From the NCBI RefSeq assembly GCF_019236475.1, contig NZ_JAFAIX010000005.1:372001-436000 (forward strand): DNA of 64,000 bases, given 5' to 3'. Both the position numbers and the translations under genes were made by a program. This DNA is from Chitinophaga sp. (GTDB taxonomy: Bacteria > Bacteroidota > Bacteroidia > Chitinophagales > Chitinophagaceae). A model generated the notes under the pieces. The model had not been told where the DNA came from and ran no database searches. It saw nothing but the letters and a program-made list of their open reading frames with translations. Below are positions 15,184-23,791 of this stretch, piece by piece. Each line of letters begins with the position of its first letter. Within the stretch, counting starts at the first letter, position 1.

Positions 15184-17910
15184 TTAAGCCTTCTTGAGGA
15201 AATCCCTTAATACATATTGTAAAATGCCGCCATTGCTGTAATAAGCTATTTCGATAGCTGAGTCAAGGCGGCATTTTACATTAAATACAATGTTATTTCC
15301 CTCTGCCGGCACTGCTGTTACGGTCAGCAGCTTACCAGGTTCTAGCCCGTCTTTAATGCCGTGAATGGAATATAATTCAGTACCAGTAAGGCCCAACAAA
15401 GAGGCCGTCTGCCCATTGATGTATTCCAGTGGCAACACACCCATACCTACCAGGTTACTCCGGTGTATACGCTCAAAACTTTCTGCCAGTACTGCTTTCA
15501 CGCCCAACAGATTAGTCCCCTTCGCAGCCCAATCGCGCGAAGAGCCGCTACCATACTCCTTCCCAGCCAGTATCAACAAGGGCACTTTATGACTGGCATA
15601 TTGCACACTTGCATCAAAAATAGACATCACCATGCCGGAAGGAATTACGGTGGTAAAGCCGCCTTCTTTCGGCGATAATTCATTCTTGATGCGCACATTG
15701 GCAAACGTACCCCGTATCATCACTTCATGATTCCCTCTGCGAGAGCCATAGGAGTTGAACAAGCGAGGATCTATTCCATGATCAATCAGGTATTTACCAG
15801 CGGGACTATCAGCTTTAAATGAACCTGCGGGAGATATATGATCCGTCGTGACGGAATCACCTAATTTTAGCAAGATCCGCGCGCCTTCAATATCTTGAAC
15901 AGCTTCCGGTACATCCGGTAGATTTTCAAAGAAAGGTGCTTCTCGTATATAGGTGGAGTTCTGGCTCCAGTGGTAGTTTTCGCCGGAAGGGGCCAGTAAA
16001 CCTCTCCACTGTTCATCGCCATCGAAAATAACTTTATACGTTTCCTCAAAATCTGACTGCAATACGGCCTTTTCCATGGCTGCATTGATTTCCTCTTGTG
16101 TAGGCCAAATTTCACGCAGAAATACGGGTTCTCCGTTAGGGTCGTAGCTCAGTGGTTCTGTTAGTAGATCGGTATCTATACGGCCTGCCAGGGCATACGC
16201 AACTACTAACATCGGAGATGCAAGGAAATTCATTTTTACTTGTGGATGTACCCTCGCTTCGAAATTACGATTGCCGGAAAGCGCAGACGCTACAATCAGA
16301 TTGCCTTTATCCACTGCTTCTGCAATGGGCGGCGGCAACGGACCACTGTTACCAATACACGAAGTGCAACCATATCCCACTACGTGAAAACGCAACGCCT
16401 CCAGATCAGTGAGTAAACCGGAACGTTGGAGGTATTCTGTCACCACTCTGGAACCAGGGGCGAGACTCGTTTTCACCCAGGGCTTCACGGTGAGACCCCG
16501 CGCTACAGCCTTTGCTGCTACTAATCCTGCGCCTATCATTACACTGGGATTAGAGGTATTGGTACAACTGGTGATCGCTGCTATTACCACTGCCCCATCG
16601 CTCAACACATATTCTTGGTTCTTTAACTTGATACGCACGGATTGCATACTATCTTGCTCTACTTCCACGTCTTCTGTAGGTTTCTGTATTTCGTAAGTAA
16701 AAGTAGTACCAGAGCCTCCTTCCGATAGCCAAGCGGTATCCCGGCGTTTGCCTTCAGGCGTATACATGCGTTTGAACTCCTTATCCATTAGCTCTTGGAA
16801 GCGGGCATGTACATTTTTTACAGGAATGCGGTCCTGCGGCCGTTTAGGCCCTGCCACCGCAGATTCTACCTTGGATAGATCCAGTTCCAAGATATCCGAA
16901 TAAGTAATATCTTCCTTACCGGTGCGCCAAAGCATATTTTCCTTACAATAGGATTCCACACGATTGATCACCTCTTCTGGGCGATTAGTACGGCGCATGT
17001 AGCGAATGGTTTGGTCATCTATCGGGAAATAAGTCGCGGTACATCCAAATTCCGGCGACATATTAGAAATAGTGGCTCTGTCGGGCACCGACAAATGATC
17101 CAGCCCATCCCCAAATACTTCCACGAATTTATTTACCACGCCATATTTACGGAGCATTTCAGTAATGGCAAGCACCATATCTGTTGCCGTAACGCCTTCT
17201 GAGAGGCGGCCGATAAGGCGAAGCCCTATCACTTCCGGACAAGTAAAGTAAAGCGGTTGTCCTAATAAAGCGGCTTCCGCTTCAATACCACCCACGCCCC
17301 AACCCAATACGCCGATACCATTGACCATAGGGGTATGGGAATCTGTACCTACAAGGGTATCCGGAAATATCCAGCCATCTCGTTCCACTACGCCATGGGC
17401 TAGGTATTCCAGGTTTACTTGGTGACATATACCCATGCCTGGAGGCACTACGGTAAAATTGCCGAAGGCTTGTTGCGCCCATTTCAGCAGTTGATAACGT
17501 TCCGTATTGCGTTCATATTCGTAGGCAACGTTTTTCGTATAGGAGTAGCCGGTACCAAAGAAATCGACCTGTACAGAGTGATCTACTACCAGGTCTACAG
17601 GAATGAGCGGATTAATGCGTTTACCATCTTTTCCACGGCGGATTACTTCCGCACGGATGGAGGCAATGTCTACCACCGCCGGCACACCGGTGAAATCCTG
17701 CATTAATACGCGGGCCGGTTTGAAAGGAATTTCTTTGTCAATAGGTTCAGGAGTCCAGTTGACAAGGGTGTCTACATGTTCATCTGTGATGGCAAACTTG
17801 TCGTGGTTACGAAGCACATTTTCCAGCAGAATGCGGATGGAAAATGGCAGACGGGAGATATTCTTCCCTTTTTTTTCCAGGTCTGCAAGTGAGGCGATAC
17901 GTGATTGCAT
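15184..17910 (-). CDS. acnA: Aconitate hydratase, AcnA/IRP-type
   Basis: 908 residues. It isomerises citrate and isocitrate in the TCA cycle with a [4Fe-4S] cluster. Ligand cysteines are in TSCTNTSNPSVM and GCTSCIGNSGPLP. The substrate loops VGTDSHTPMVNGIG and the C-terminal swivel domain with GKEYGSGSSRDWAAKG are intact. The ATG at 17910 is the first possible in-frame ATG after a stop at about 17935-17937. It starts about 20 residues into the usual AcnA alignment, so the N-terminus is shorter than in E. coli AcnA. It lies 40 bp behind a SufR-like Fe-S regulator in the same direction, suggesting one operon. Confidence 0.95.
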   Translation of the reverse strand: MQSRIASLADLEKKGKNISRLPFSIRILLENVLRNHDKFAITDEHVDTLVNWTPEPIDKEIPFKPARVLMQDFTGVPAVVDIASIRAEVIRRGKDGKRINPLIPVDLVVDHSVQVDFFGTGYSYTKNVAYEYERNTERYQLLKWAQQAFGNFTVVPPGMGICHQVNLEYLAHGVVERDGWIFPDTLVGTDSHTPMVNGIGVLGWGVGGIEAEAALLGQPLYFTCPEVIGLRLIGRLSEGVTATDMVLAITEMLRKYGVVNKFVEVFGDGLDHLSVPDRATISNMSPEFGCTATYFPIDDQTIRYMRRTNRPEEVINRVESYCKENMLWRTGKEDITYSDILELDLSKVESAVAGPKRPQDRIPVKNVHARFQELMDKEFKRMYTPEGKRRDTAWLSEGGSGTTFTYEIQKPTEDVEVEQDSMQSVRIKLKNQEYVLSDGAVVIAAITSCTNTSNPSVMIGAGLVAAKAVARGLTVKPWVKTSLAPGSRVVTEYLQRSGLLTDLEALRFHVVGYGCTSCIGNSGPLPPPIAEAVDKGNLIVASALSGNRNFEARVHPQVKMNFLASPMLVVAYALAGRIDTDLLTEPLSYDPNGEPVFLREIWPTQEEINAAMEKAVLQSDFEETYKVIFDGDEQWRGLLAPSGENYHWSQNSTYIREAPFFENLPDVPEAVQDIEGARILLKLGDSVTTDHISPAGSFKADSPAGKYLIDHGIDPRLFNSYGSRRGNHEVMIRGTFANVRIKNELSPKEGGFTTVIPSGMVMSIFDASVQYASHKVPLLILAGKEYGSGSSRDWAAKGTNLLGVKAVLAESFERIHRSNLVGMGVLPLEYINGQTASLLGLTGTELYSIHGIKDGLEPGKLLTVTAVPAEGNNIVFNVKCRLDSAIEIAYYSNGGILQYVLRDFLKKA

Positions 17911-17950
17911 TAGTAAAGATTTTGACCATACTAATCAACCAGCAAGCTGA

Positions 17951-18586
17951 CTATATTGTTCGCGGGGTAATGCGATAGGCACAGCGACGAGCGCCTGCTA
18001 CGATGTGATCTTCCCGTTGTACTTTCACGTCTTTTCCCAGTACAGCGCGGAATGTTTCCAATTCTGCTTTACAGAAACCCTGACACAATTTTGCCGCAGC
18101 ACAAATAGGACAATGGTTTTCTATCAACAGGAAGCTGTCGCCCTCCTTTGTACAGCTAGCCATGTATCCTTCTTTATCACGCAGGGCTGCTAGTTCTTGG
18201 AGTTTCTCTGGCAGTTCAGGGAATTGTTTTAATTCCGTGTTATATTTACGTATGCTGTTTTTTTGTTGAGACAAGATGACCGCGTTTAATGCATCCTCTC
18301 CTAGTGTTTCACGAATGGAGCTGATGAGTCGGACGGTGAGTTCAGCGTGTGTATCAGGAAATCTTGATTCACTTTTTTCGGTGAGTGACCAAATTTGCTG
18401 GGGTCTGCCACGTCCTTTTACGGCTGTTGTAGCCTGTACGAGCCCGTCGGCAGCCAGTTTCTGTAACTGGAACCGCGCACCCTCCGTGGTTACCTGTAAT
18501 GCTTCCGCTAGTGCGTGCAGCGGCAATGGGCCCCTGGTCTTCAATATCCACACCGCCTGTTCATTATCCGGCAAATTATTTCTCAT
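17951..18586 (-). CDS. SufR-like iron-sulfur transcriptional regulator
   Basis: 211 residues from the ATG at 18586; the frame also opens with TTG three codons earlier. The N-terminal winged helix covers VWILKTRGPLPLHALAEALQ and TTEGARFQLQKLAADGL, with a GRGRPQQIWSLT wing. The C-terminal half holds CPICAAAKLCQGFCKAEL followed by REDHIVAGARRCAYRI, the cysteine arrangement of the SufR/COG2345 family, which binds a [2Fe-2S] or [4Fe-4S] cluster and controls iron-sulfur or redox genes. It lies in line with acnA and diverges from a flavin reductase, so I infer that it couples Fe-S status to those genes and to itself. Confidence 0.85.
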   Translation of the reverse strand: MRNNLPDNEQAVWILKTRGPLPLHALAEALQVTTEGARFQLQKLAADGLVQATTAVKGRGRPQQIWSLTEKSESRFPDTHAELTVRLISSIRETLGEDALNAVILSQQKNSIRKYNTELKQFPELPEKLQELAALRDKEGYMASCTKEGDSFLLIENHCPICAAAKLCQGFCKAELETFRAVLGKDVKVQREDHIVAGARRCAYRITPRTI

Positions 18587-18633
18587 AATAAACAAAGTAT
18601 TTATTTGGTTTATTCACAAAACTACTAACTTTG
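18587..18633. promoter_or_regulatory. Overlapping divergent promoters and candidate operator of the SufR-like regulator
   Basis: Plus strand: TTTG at 18604-18607, an 18-base spacer, and TAACTTTG at 18626-18633 for the flavin reductase. Minus strand: TAGTTTTG at 18624-18617 for the regulator/acnA genes, ending 30 bases before the ATG. The two -7 boxes lie side by side, so RNA polymerase can hardly use both at once. An inverted repeat AATAAAC-N14-GTTTATT (18587-18614) covers the plus -33 box and the likely start of the minus transcript and is a candidate operator. Confidence 0.6.
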
Positions 18634-18662
18634 TCGCGCATTAAAAATTTAATACTGCCATC

Positions 18663-19226
18663 ATGAAAGTATTATTATTCAATGGATCGCTGGAAAAGAA
18701 ACCAACGAGCACGTCCTATGCCATCATCGCTTGTTTGCGTCATCTCTTGGAAGGGAAAGGAATGGAAACTACTGTTTTCAACCTGGCGGAAGCGGCTGTT
18801 CCATTTTTTGATACCGCCGGCCTCCAGCAAGTACCGGAAGCGGCCAGAGAAATGACGAATATCTTCCGCGATGCGGATCTGCATATATGGCTTACTCCCT
18901 TATATCATGGTAGCATGACAGGCGCCATGAAAAACTGCCTGGACTGGATTGAAATCAGTTCCAAAGAAAAAGTACCTTATCTGACCAATAAAGTAGTAGG
19001 TATGGTATGTTGGGCGGAAGGTGGGCATGCCATGCAGGGCATCAATACGATGGACGCAGTTGCCAAAGCACTGAGAGCATGGGTATTACCTTACTCTGTT
19101 CCGGCAGTACGCGGACATCTATTTACTCCCGATTACAGCATTACGGAGGAATATCAAAAGAAATTCGAACTGCTCGTAAATCTGTTAACAGACGTAAAGT
19201 TCCAGTTTGCCGATAATCAGCACTGA
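18663..19226 (+). CDS. NADPH-dependent FMN reductase family (flavodoxin-fold oxidoreductase)
   Basis: 187 residues. The FMN phosphate loop is at the start (LLFNGSLEKKPTSTSYA, the GS-x-R/K-type loop), followed by TPLYHGSMTGAMKNCLDWI, the standard second block of NADPH-dependent FMN reductases. MVCWAEGGHAMQGINTM is the ring-contacting loop. Such proteins reduce flavins, quinones or azo compounds with NAD(P)H. It is transcribed away from the SufR-like regulator, with both promoters packed into 76 bp, so it is a probable target of that regulator. Confidence 0.88.
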   Translation: MKVLLFNGSLEKKPTSTSYAIIACLRHLLEGKGMETTVFNLAEAAVPFFDTAGLQQVPEAAREMTNIFRDADLHIWLTPLYHGSMTGAMKNCLDWIEISSKEKVPYLTNKVVGMVCWAEGGHAMQGINTMDAVAKALRAWVLPYSVPAVRGHLFTPDYSITEEYQKKFELLVNLLTDVKFQFADNQH

Positions 19227-19239
19227 TGAACCGGAATTT

Positions 19240-19286
19240 GTAGCAACAGCAGCTTCGGGCAGTTGCTGTTGTTACTTTACGTTTTT
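19240..19286 (+). terminator. Rho-independent terminator after the flavin reductase
   Basis: GTAGCAACAGCA at 19240-19251 pairs with TGCTGTTGTTAC at 19264-19275 (one G-T pair), followed by TTTACGTTTTT. Confidence 0.65.
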
Positions 19287-19370
19287 AGGCGATCCTATCC
19301 CATATACGCAATCTATACCACTATAAGCATTACCAATATCTTCTCCTTCCCCTTATCTGCGATTACTGGG

Positions 19371-19378
19371 TAAATTTG
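19371..19378 (+). promoter_or_regulatory. -7 box TAAATTTG of the luciferase-like gene
   Basis: An exact match to TAnnTTTG, 24 bases before the ATG at 19403. This argues for that ATG rather than a TTG at 19376, which would lie inside the box. No TTTG is seen at -33. Confidence 0.5.
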
Positions 19379-19402
19379 TATCCACACAAATCGACAGAAA
19401 AA

Positions 19403-20401
19403 ATGAAGAAAATCAGACTGGGTATACTCGATCAATCTATTATTGCACGTAACAGCACGCCGAGAGAGGCCATCCGCCGGACTGCCGAGTTGGTAAAACT
19501 CGCCGACGAACTGGGATACTCTCGTTTCTGGGTATCCGAACACCATAATTTTCCTAAAATAGCAGGCTCAACACCGGAAGTATTGCTAGCATACCTGGCA
19601 GGTGAAGCCAACAACATCCGGGTAGGCTCAGGTGGTATTATGCTGCCTAATCACAGCGCACTGAAAGTAGCGGAGAATTTCCGCATGCTGGAAACGATTT
19701 ACCCTGGCCGCATCGACTTGGGGATTGGCCGCGCCCCTGGCGGCGACAGGCCCACTGCCACCTTGCTCAATCCTTCTAATACCTTCAGCGAACAGGAATT
19801 CATGCAACAACTGAAAGACCTGCGCGCGTTCCTCACAGATCATCAAACGGGCGAATCCCCGCATGAAAATATTATCGCTATTCCGCAGGCAGAAACAGTT
19901 CCGGAACTCTGGATATTGAGCTCTAGTGGCGGCAGCGGCTATTTTGCGGCACATTTGGGAATGGCCCTTTCCTTCGCCCACTTCATCAATCCCAATGGAG
20001 GCCCTGAAGCCGTGAAAGAATACCGACGCCATTTCAAACCATCTGAATTATTGCCCGAACCACGCGTAAATGTGGGCATTTTCGGCTTTTGCTCCGAAGA
20101 TGAAACCACAATTCAACGTTGGCTCACAGAGATGGATTTTAGGATGCTTCATATCGAATCCGGCGCAAGAGGCTCCTATCCTGATTATGAGGATATTATT
20201 CAATTTGAATATTCCGCTGCGCAACAGGCGCGTATCAATTATAATCGCCAGCGCATGATCTATGGCACACCTGCACAGATGAAAGCCCGCATCGAGGCCC
20301 TGGCAGCAGATTACGGCACTGATGAAATCATTATCTCTACTTTCTTTGATGATTTTGAAGCCACCAAGAAATCAGTGGAACTCGTGTCTAACTTATTCTA
20401 A
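19403..20401 (+). CDS. Luciferase-like (LLM class) flavin-dependent oxidoreductase
   Basis: 332 residues from the ATG at 19403. The TIM-barrel pattern is clear: MKKIRLGILDQSIIARN at the start, YSRFWVSEHHNFPKIAGSTP for strand 2, NNIRVGSGGIMLPNHSALK for strand 3 and RIDLGIGRAPGGD for strand 4, as in the Ssu/limB-related MsnO8 branch. Such enzymes use reduced FMN and oxygen; the substrate is not deducible. Its neighbour 1.2 kb upstream is an NADPH-FMN reductase that could supply reduced flavin, although the two genes have separate promoters. Confidence 0.88.
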   Translation: MKKIRLGILDQSIIARNSTPREAIRRTAELVKLADELGYSRFWVSEHHNFPKIAGSTPEVLLAYLAGEANNIRVGSGGIMLPNHSALKVAENFRMLETIYPGRIDLGIGRAPGGDRPTATLLNPSNTFSEQEFMQQLKDLRAFLTDHQTGESPHENIIAIPQAETVPELWILSSSGGSGYFAAHLGMALSFAHFINPNGGPEAVKEYRRHFKPSELLPEPRVNVGIFGFCSEDETTIQRWLTEMDFRMLHIESGARGSYPDYEDIIQFEYSAAQQARINYNRQRMIYGTPAQMKARIEALAADYGTDEIIISTFFDDFEATKKSVELVSNLF

Positions 20402-20466
20402 CTGAAACAGTTAATATTAGCTATTCCAGGCCACAGGATTTCCCGAAAAAAGGATTTTTTTCTGGC

Positions 20467-20474
20467 TAATTTTG
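20467..20474 (+). promoter_or_regulatory. -7 box TAATTTTG of the MFS gene
   Basis: An exact TAnnTTTG match, 32 bases before the ATG at 20507. Confidence 0.45.
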
Positions 20475-20506
20475 CGGCCTGGCCATAAAAGGCCCGCACG
20501 CGTAGG

Positions 20507-21664
20507 ATGTTTATCGATCTGCAGAAAGAAACCAATGCCAAACAATACCGGATTGCCACTTCCGTATTCTTTTTTATATCAGGACTAGGTTACTCCTCCT
20601 GGGCTTCCAGGATTCCTTCCATACAGCATCAACTGGGACTCAATGAGGCACAGTTAGGATTAGTGCTGCTGGCCCTTCCCATCGGGTTGATGTGTACCAT
20701 GCCTATCACGCAGCAATTACTAGGGAAGTTCAGCAGTAGAAAAATCATGGTGTTTGGTGCGCTGTTCTTTAACCTTATCCTCAGTATGCCTGGATTCACG
20801 TCTAGTATCTGGCAATTGGCCCTGGTATTGCTTTGTTTCGGATCTGCCAGAAACCTACTCAATCTGAGTATGAATGCGCAGTCCGTGCTGGTACAGCGCC
20901 TCTTTCCACAATCCATCATCACTACGTTTCATGGTATTTGGAGTATTGCCGGCGTAACCGGCGCTGGAATAGGATTCCTGATGATCAAATACAATGTGGC
21001 GCCCAGTTGGCACCTGTTTGGTATCAGTCTGCTCCTGTTGGTGTTTACATTGATTTACTATCCGAATAGCTATCCGGATACGCCTGTTCCCAGCATGGAA
21101 AAGAAGCCTGCATTTTCCTTACCTGATAAATCCCTCCTGAAATTTTCCTTTATCTGCTTCGCTTGTATGGCCACCGAAAATACAATGTACGACTGGAGCA
21201 GCATCTATTATGAGAAAGTAGTGGGCGGCACCAAAGCGGAAGCAGCTACCGCATTCTGGATTTATATGACTGCCATGACTTTAGGACGATTATTCGGAGA
21301 CAAGCTCGTACAACGTACCGGTATTAAAACCATCCTGCGATATAGCGGCATTTTAATATTAGTAGGCTTGGCCACCGCGATCATTTTCCCGCATCCTGTA
21401 ACCGCCATACTAGGGTTCATCTGCGCCGGCCTGGGTGTAGCCTGTGTGGTGCCGTTGGTATTTAGTCTCGCTGGAAAATCCAAAAATACCAACAGCGGTC
21501 AAACCATCGCGTCTATCTCTACTATCGGATATTTAGGATTCCTAGTAGTGCCACCCCTGGTGGGCTTTGTAGCGCAAGCCTCCAGCTTACGTATCTCCTT
21601 CAGTATCATGGCCATTTGCGGCCTCGTTATCATTTGGATGGTGAGCAAAATTCAAGAAAAATAA
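20507..21664 (+). CDS. MFS transporter
   Basis: 385 residues with about 12 hydrophobic segments. The start (VFFFISGLGYSSWASRIPSI) and LALPIGLMCTMPITQQLLGKF resemble the Bacteroidota and proteobacterial MFS branch that includes YbjJ-like and fucose-permease-like carriers. The central cytosolic loop lies near residues 190-205 (TPVPSMEKKPAFSLPDK). The substrate is unknown. It has its own promoter and is followed by the TetR gene, which has an independent promoter/operator, so the MFS gene is not obviously under that repressor. Confidence 0.85.
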   Translation: MFIDLQKETNAKQYRIATSVFFFISGLGYSSWASRIPSIQHQLGLNEAQLGLVLLALPIGLMCTMPITQQLLGKFSSRKIMVFGALFFNLILSMPGFTSSIWQLALVLLCFGSARNLLNLSMNAQSVLVQRLFPQSIITTFHGIWSIAGVTGAGIGFLMIKYNVAPSWHLFGISLLLLVFTLIYYPNSYPDTPVPSMEKKPAFSLPDKSLLKFSFICFACMATENTMYDWSSIYYEKVVGGTKAEAATAFWIYMTAMTLGRLFGDKLVQRTGIKTILRYSGILILVGLATAIIFPHPVTAILGFICAGLGVACVVPLVFSLAGKSKNTNSGQTIASISTIGYLGFLVVPPLVGFVAQASSLRISFSIMAICGLVIIWMVSKIQEK

Positions 21665-21701
21665 TTCTTTCCAGATTTAACATATCCAGCCGTAAAAAAA
21701 T

Positions 21702-21732
21702 TCACTTTGTATTACAAAGTGACGTAAATTTG
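21702..21732 (+). promoter_or_regulatory. Perfect 21-bp palindromic operator plus -7 box TAAATTTG in front of the TetR gene
   Basis: TCACTTTGTA and TACAAAGTGA form perfect 10-base arms around one T (21702-21722). The operator contains a TTTG at 21706-21709 and sits directly upstream of TAAATTTG (21725-21732), which is 25 bases from the TetR ATG. Binding there would block the promoter, the standard layout for TetR autorepression. Confidence 0.8.
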
Positions 21733-21757
21733 TTATGTAACCCAAAATTGCCAATCT

Positions 21758-22384
21758 ATGGACAAGAATAGTATACGTAACGCATATAAATTGTATCTGC
21801 TGGAAAACGGCAAAGAACCAGTGTCTGTATATATGTTGTGCAAGAAACTGGATATGCCGGAGAGTTCTTTTTATGAGTTCTATAGCTCATTGGAAGCAGT
21901 AGAACAGGATATTTGGCTGTCGGTATTTGAGGAAACGGTCAGCCAGTTACGGGCAGATGAAACCTATCACCAGTACAACGCCCAGGAAAAGTTGCTCTCC
22001 TTCTATTTTCTGTGGGTATCCAAATTGCGGGACGACCGTAGTTATTTCCTCTTACAGAAAGATATTTTTCACATTCCATTAGTTTACAGGAAGAAGCTAC
22101 ACACTTTTAAGACCGCATTCTATGAATTTGCGGCAGCGCTCATCAAGGAGGGCTACGTGTCTTCCGAAATAAAAGAAAGAAAATATGTTTCTGACCAGTA
22201 TGTACACGGCTTCTGGGTACAGGCCTTATTTGTACTGAAATACTGGCTGGAAGATACTAGCGTTAACTTCGAACTGACCGATGCCGCCATTGAAAAGGCC
22301 GTCCATCTTAGCTTCCAACTCATAGGCACCAATACACTCGATAGTATTCTCGATTTCGGGAAATTTCTGTTCATGAAAAGATAG
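21758..22384 (+). CDS. TetR-family transcriptional regulator
   Basis: 208 residues. A short helix-turn-helix at the N-terminus (PVSVYMLCKKLDMPESSFYEFY) is followed by an all-helical ligand domain of the kind found in Bacteroidota TetR proteins paired with ABC1 kinases. The DNA-binding region is slightly shorter than in classical TetR proteins. Its stop overlaps or directly precedes the start of the kinase gene, so the two are translated together. A perfect palindrome overlapping its own promoter is the probable operator. Confidence 0.85.
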   Translation: MDKNSIRNAYKLYLLENGKEPVSVYMLCKKLDMPESSFYEFYSSLEAVEQDIWLSVFEETVSQLRADETYHQYNAQEKLLSFYFLWVSKLRDDRSYFLLQKDIFHIPLVYRKKLHTFKTAFYEFAAALIKEGYVSSEIKERKYVSDQYVHGFWVQALFVLKYWLEDTSVNFELTDAAIEKAVHLSFQLIGTNTLDSILDFGKFLFMKR

Positions 22385-22386
22385 TG

Positions 22387-23718
22387 ATGAAAGAACAAAA
22401 CAACATTCCCACCGGGAAGGTAGAACGCGCAGGCAAATTCGTGACTACCGGCCTGAAAGTGGGTACGAATTATATTAAACACTATACCCGCAAACTCATG
22501 GACCCTTCTGTTACAAAAGAAGAACTCCACCAAGATAATGCGGCGGATATATACAATACCCTCAGTAATCTCAAAGGCAGTGCGTTGAAAGTGGCGCAAA
22601 TGCTCAGTATGGACAAGGGAATGCTCCCGAAAGCCTACACAGAAAAATTTGCCATGTCCCAATATAGCGCGCCTCCGCTATCTGGGCCACTGGTGGTGAA
22701 TACTTTCGTTAAAACATTAGGAAAATCGCCTACCCAACTTTTTGACCGCTTTGATTTACATGCTTCCAATGCAGCGAGTATCGGACAGGTACATAAAGCC
22801 GTGAAAAACGGGAAAGAACTGGCAGTTAAAATCCAGTACCCTGGCGTTGCCAACAGCGTGAAATCGGACCTCCGTATCGTGAAACCCTTTGCCATCAGGA
22901 TTGTAGGCATGAAGGAAGCAGATATGGATAAATATTTTGAAGAGATAGAAACCAAACTGCTGGAAGAAACCGATTATAAACTGGAATTAGAGCGCTCGAT
23001 GGCTTTATCTGCCGCCTGCGCCCATATCCCAGGACTCCTTTTCCCTGGCTACTATCCGGAATATTCCTCCGAACGGATTATTACCATGGATTGGCTCAAT
23101 GGTATGCACCTGAAGGAATTCCTGCAAACCAATCCCAGTCAGGAAATTCGTAATAAAATCGGGCAGGCACTTTGGGATTTCTACCAATTCCAGGTACATG
23201 CGCTCAAACAAGTACATGCAGATCCGCATCCAGGCAACTTCTTGATGCAAGCGAATGGTACAGTGGCGATATTCGATTTCGGTTGCGTAAAGGTGATTCC
23301 AGAAGATTTCTATACCAACTATTTCCTGTTGGTAGATAAAGAAGTATTGAAAGACACGGATCGCCGACACCAGATTTATACCAACTTAGAAATGATCCAT
23401 CCTACAGACAGCCCTAAAGAAGTGGCTTTCTTCTCGGAACTGTTTCAGCATATGATCGATCTCATGACATTGCCTTTCACACTAGAAACGTTTGATTTCG
23501 GCAATGAAACTTATTTTAATGAGATATATGCTTACATGGATGAACTATACAATATGAAAGAAGTCCGGGAATCCAAAGTAGCCCGGGGCTCCAGCCATTC
23601 TTTATATATCAATCGTACATATTTCGGTTTATATTCCATTCTCAGCGATCTGAAAGCAAATATTATTACTAGCCAGCACAGAATACAGCGACTAGTTGCG
23701 GGAGAACAACCCGAATAG
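22387..23718 (+). CDS. ABC1/AarF/UbiB-family atypical kinase
   Basis: 443 residues from the ATG at 22387; a GTG at 22384 overlapping the TetR stop is also possible. Landmarks of the UbiB/ADCK family: the KxGQ-type segment, here LKGSALKVAQMLSMDKGMLP; the alanine-rich loop SNAASIGQVHKA; the lysine strand ELAVKIQYPG; the E-T-D-Y-x-x-E segment LLEETDYKLELE; the catalytic HADPHPGNFL; and the metal-binding IFDFGCVK. These proteins support quinone and lipid metabolism through an ATPase-like activity. The KxGQ motif is changed to K-V-A-Q. There is no quinone biosynthesis gene nearby. Confidence 0.88.
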   Translation: MKEQNNIPTGKVERAGKFVTTGLKVGTNYIKHYTRKLMDPSVTKEELHQDNAADIYNTLSNLKGSALKVAQMLSMDKGMLPKAYTEKFAMSQYSAPPLSGPLVVNTFVKTLGKSPTQLFDRFDLHASNAASIGQVHKAVKNGKELAVKIQYPGVANSVKSDLRIVKPFAIRIVGMKEADMDKYFEEIETKLLEETDYKLELERSMALSAACAHIPGLLFPGYYPEYSSERIITMDWLNGMHLKEFLQTNPSQEIRNKIGQALWDFYQFQVHALKQVHADPHPGNFLMQANGTVAIFDFGCVKVIPEDFYTNYFLLVDKEVLKDTDRRHQIYTNLEMIHPTDSPKEVAFFSELFQHMIDLMTLPFTLETFDFGNETYFNEIYAYMDELYNMKEVRESKVARGSSHSLYINRTYFGLYSILSDLKANIITSQHRIQRLVAGEQPE

Positions 23719-23743
23719 GTATTCGTCGTATATTTTTCGGAGT

Positions 23744-23787
23744 TGGTCGCAATCATACCCTCGACAAGAAGAATAATACTACTTTCA
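23744..23787 (+). promoter_or_regulatory. Shared element TGGTCGCA-N28-TACTTTCA upstream of the LytS-type kinase
   Basis: TGGTCGCA at 23744-23751, then 28 bases, then TACTTTCA at 23780-23787, a near match to TAnnTTTG. The same octamer at the same 28-base distance from a -7 box occurs upstream of the barrel gene at 25665. The preceding T-run and the TCGTA at 23726 (TCG repeated 21 bases apart) suggest a direct-repeat site as bound by LytTR regulators. Confidence 0.6.
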
Positions 23788-23791
23788 GGGG

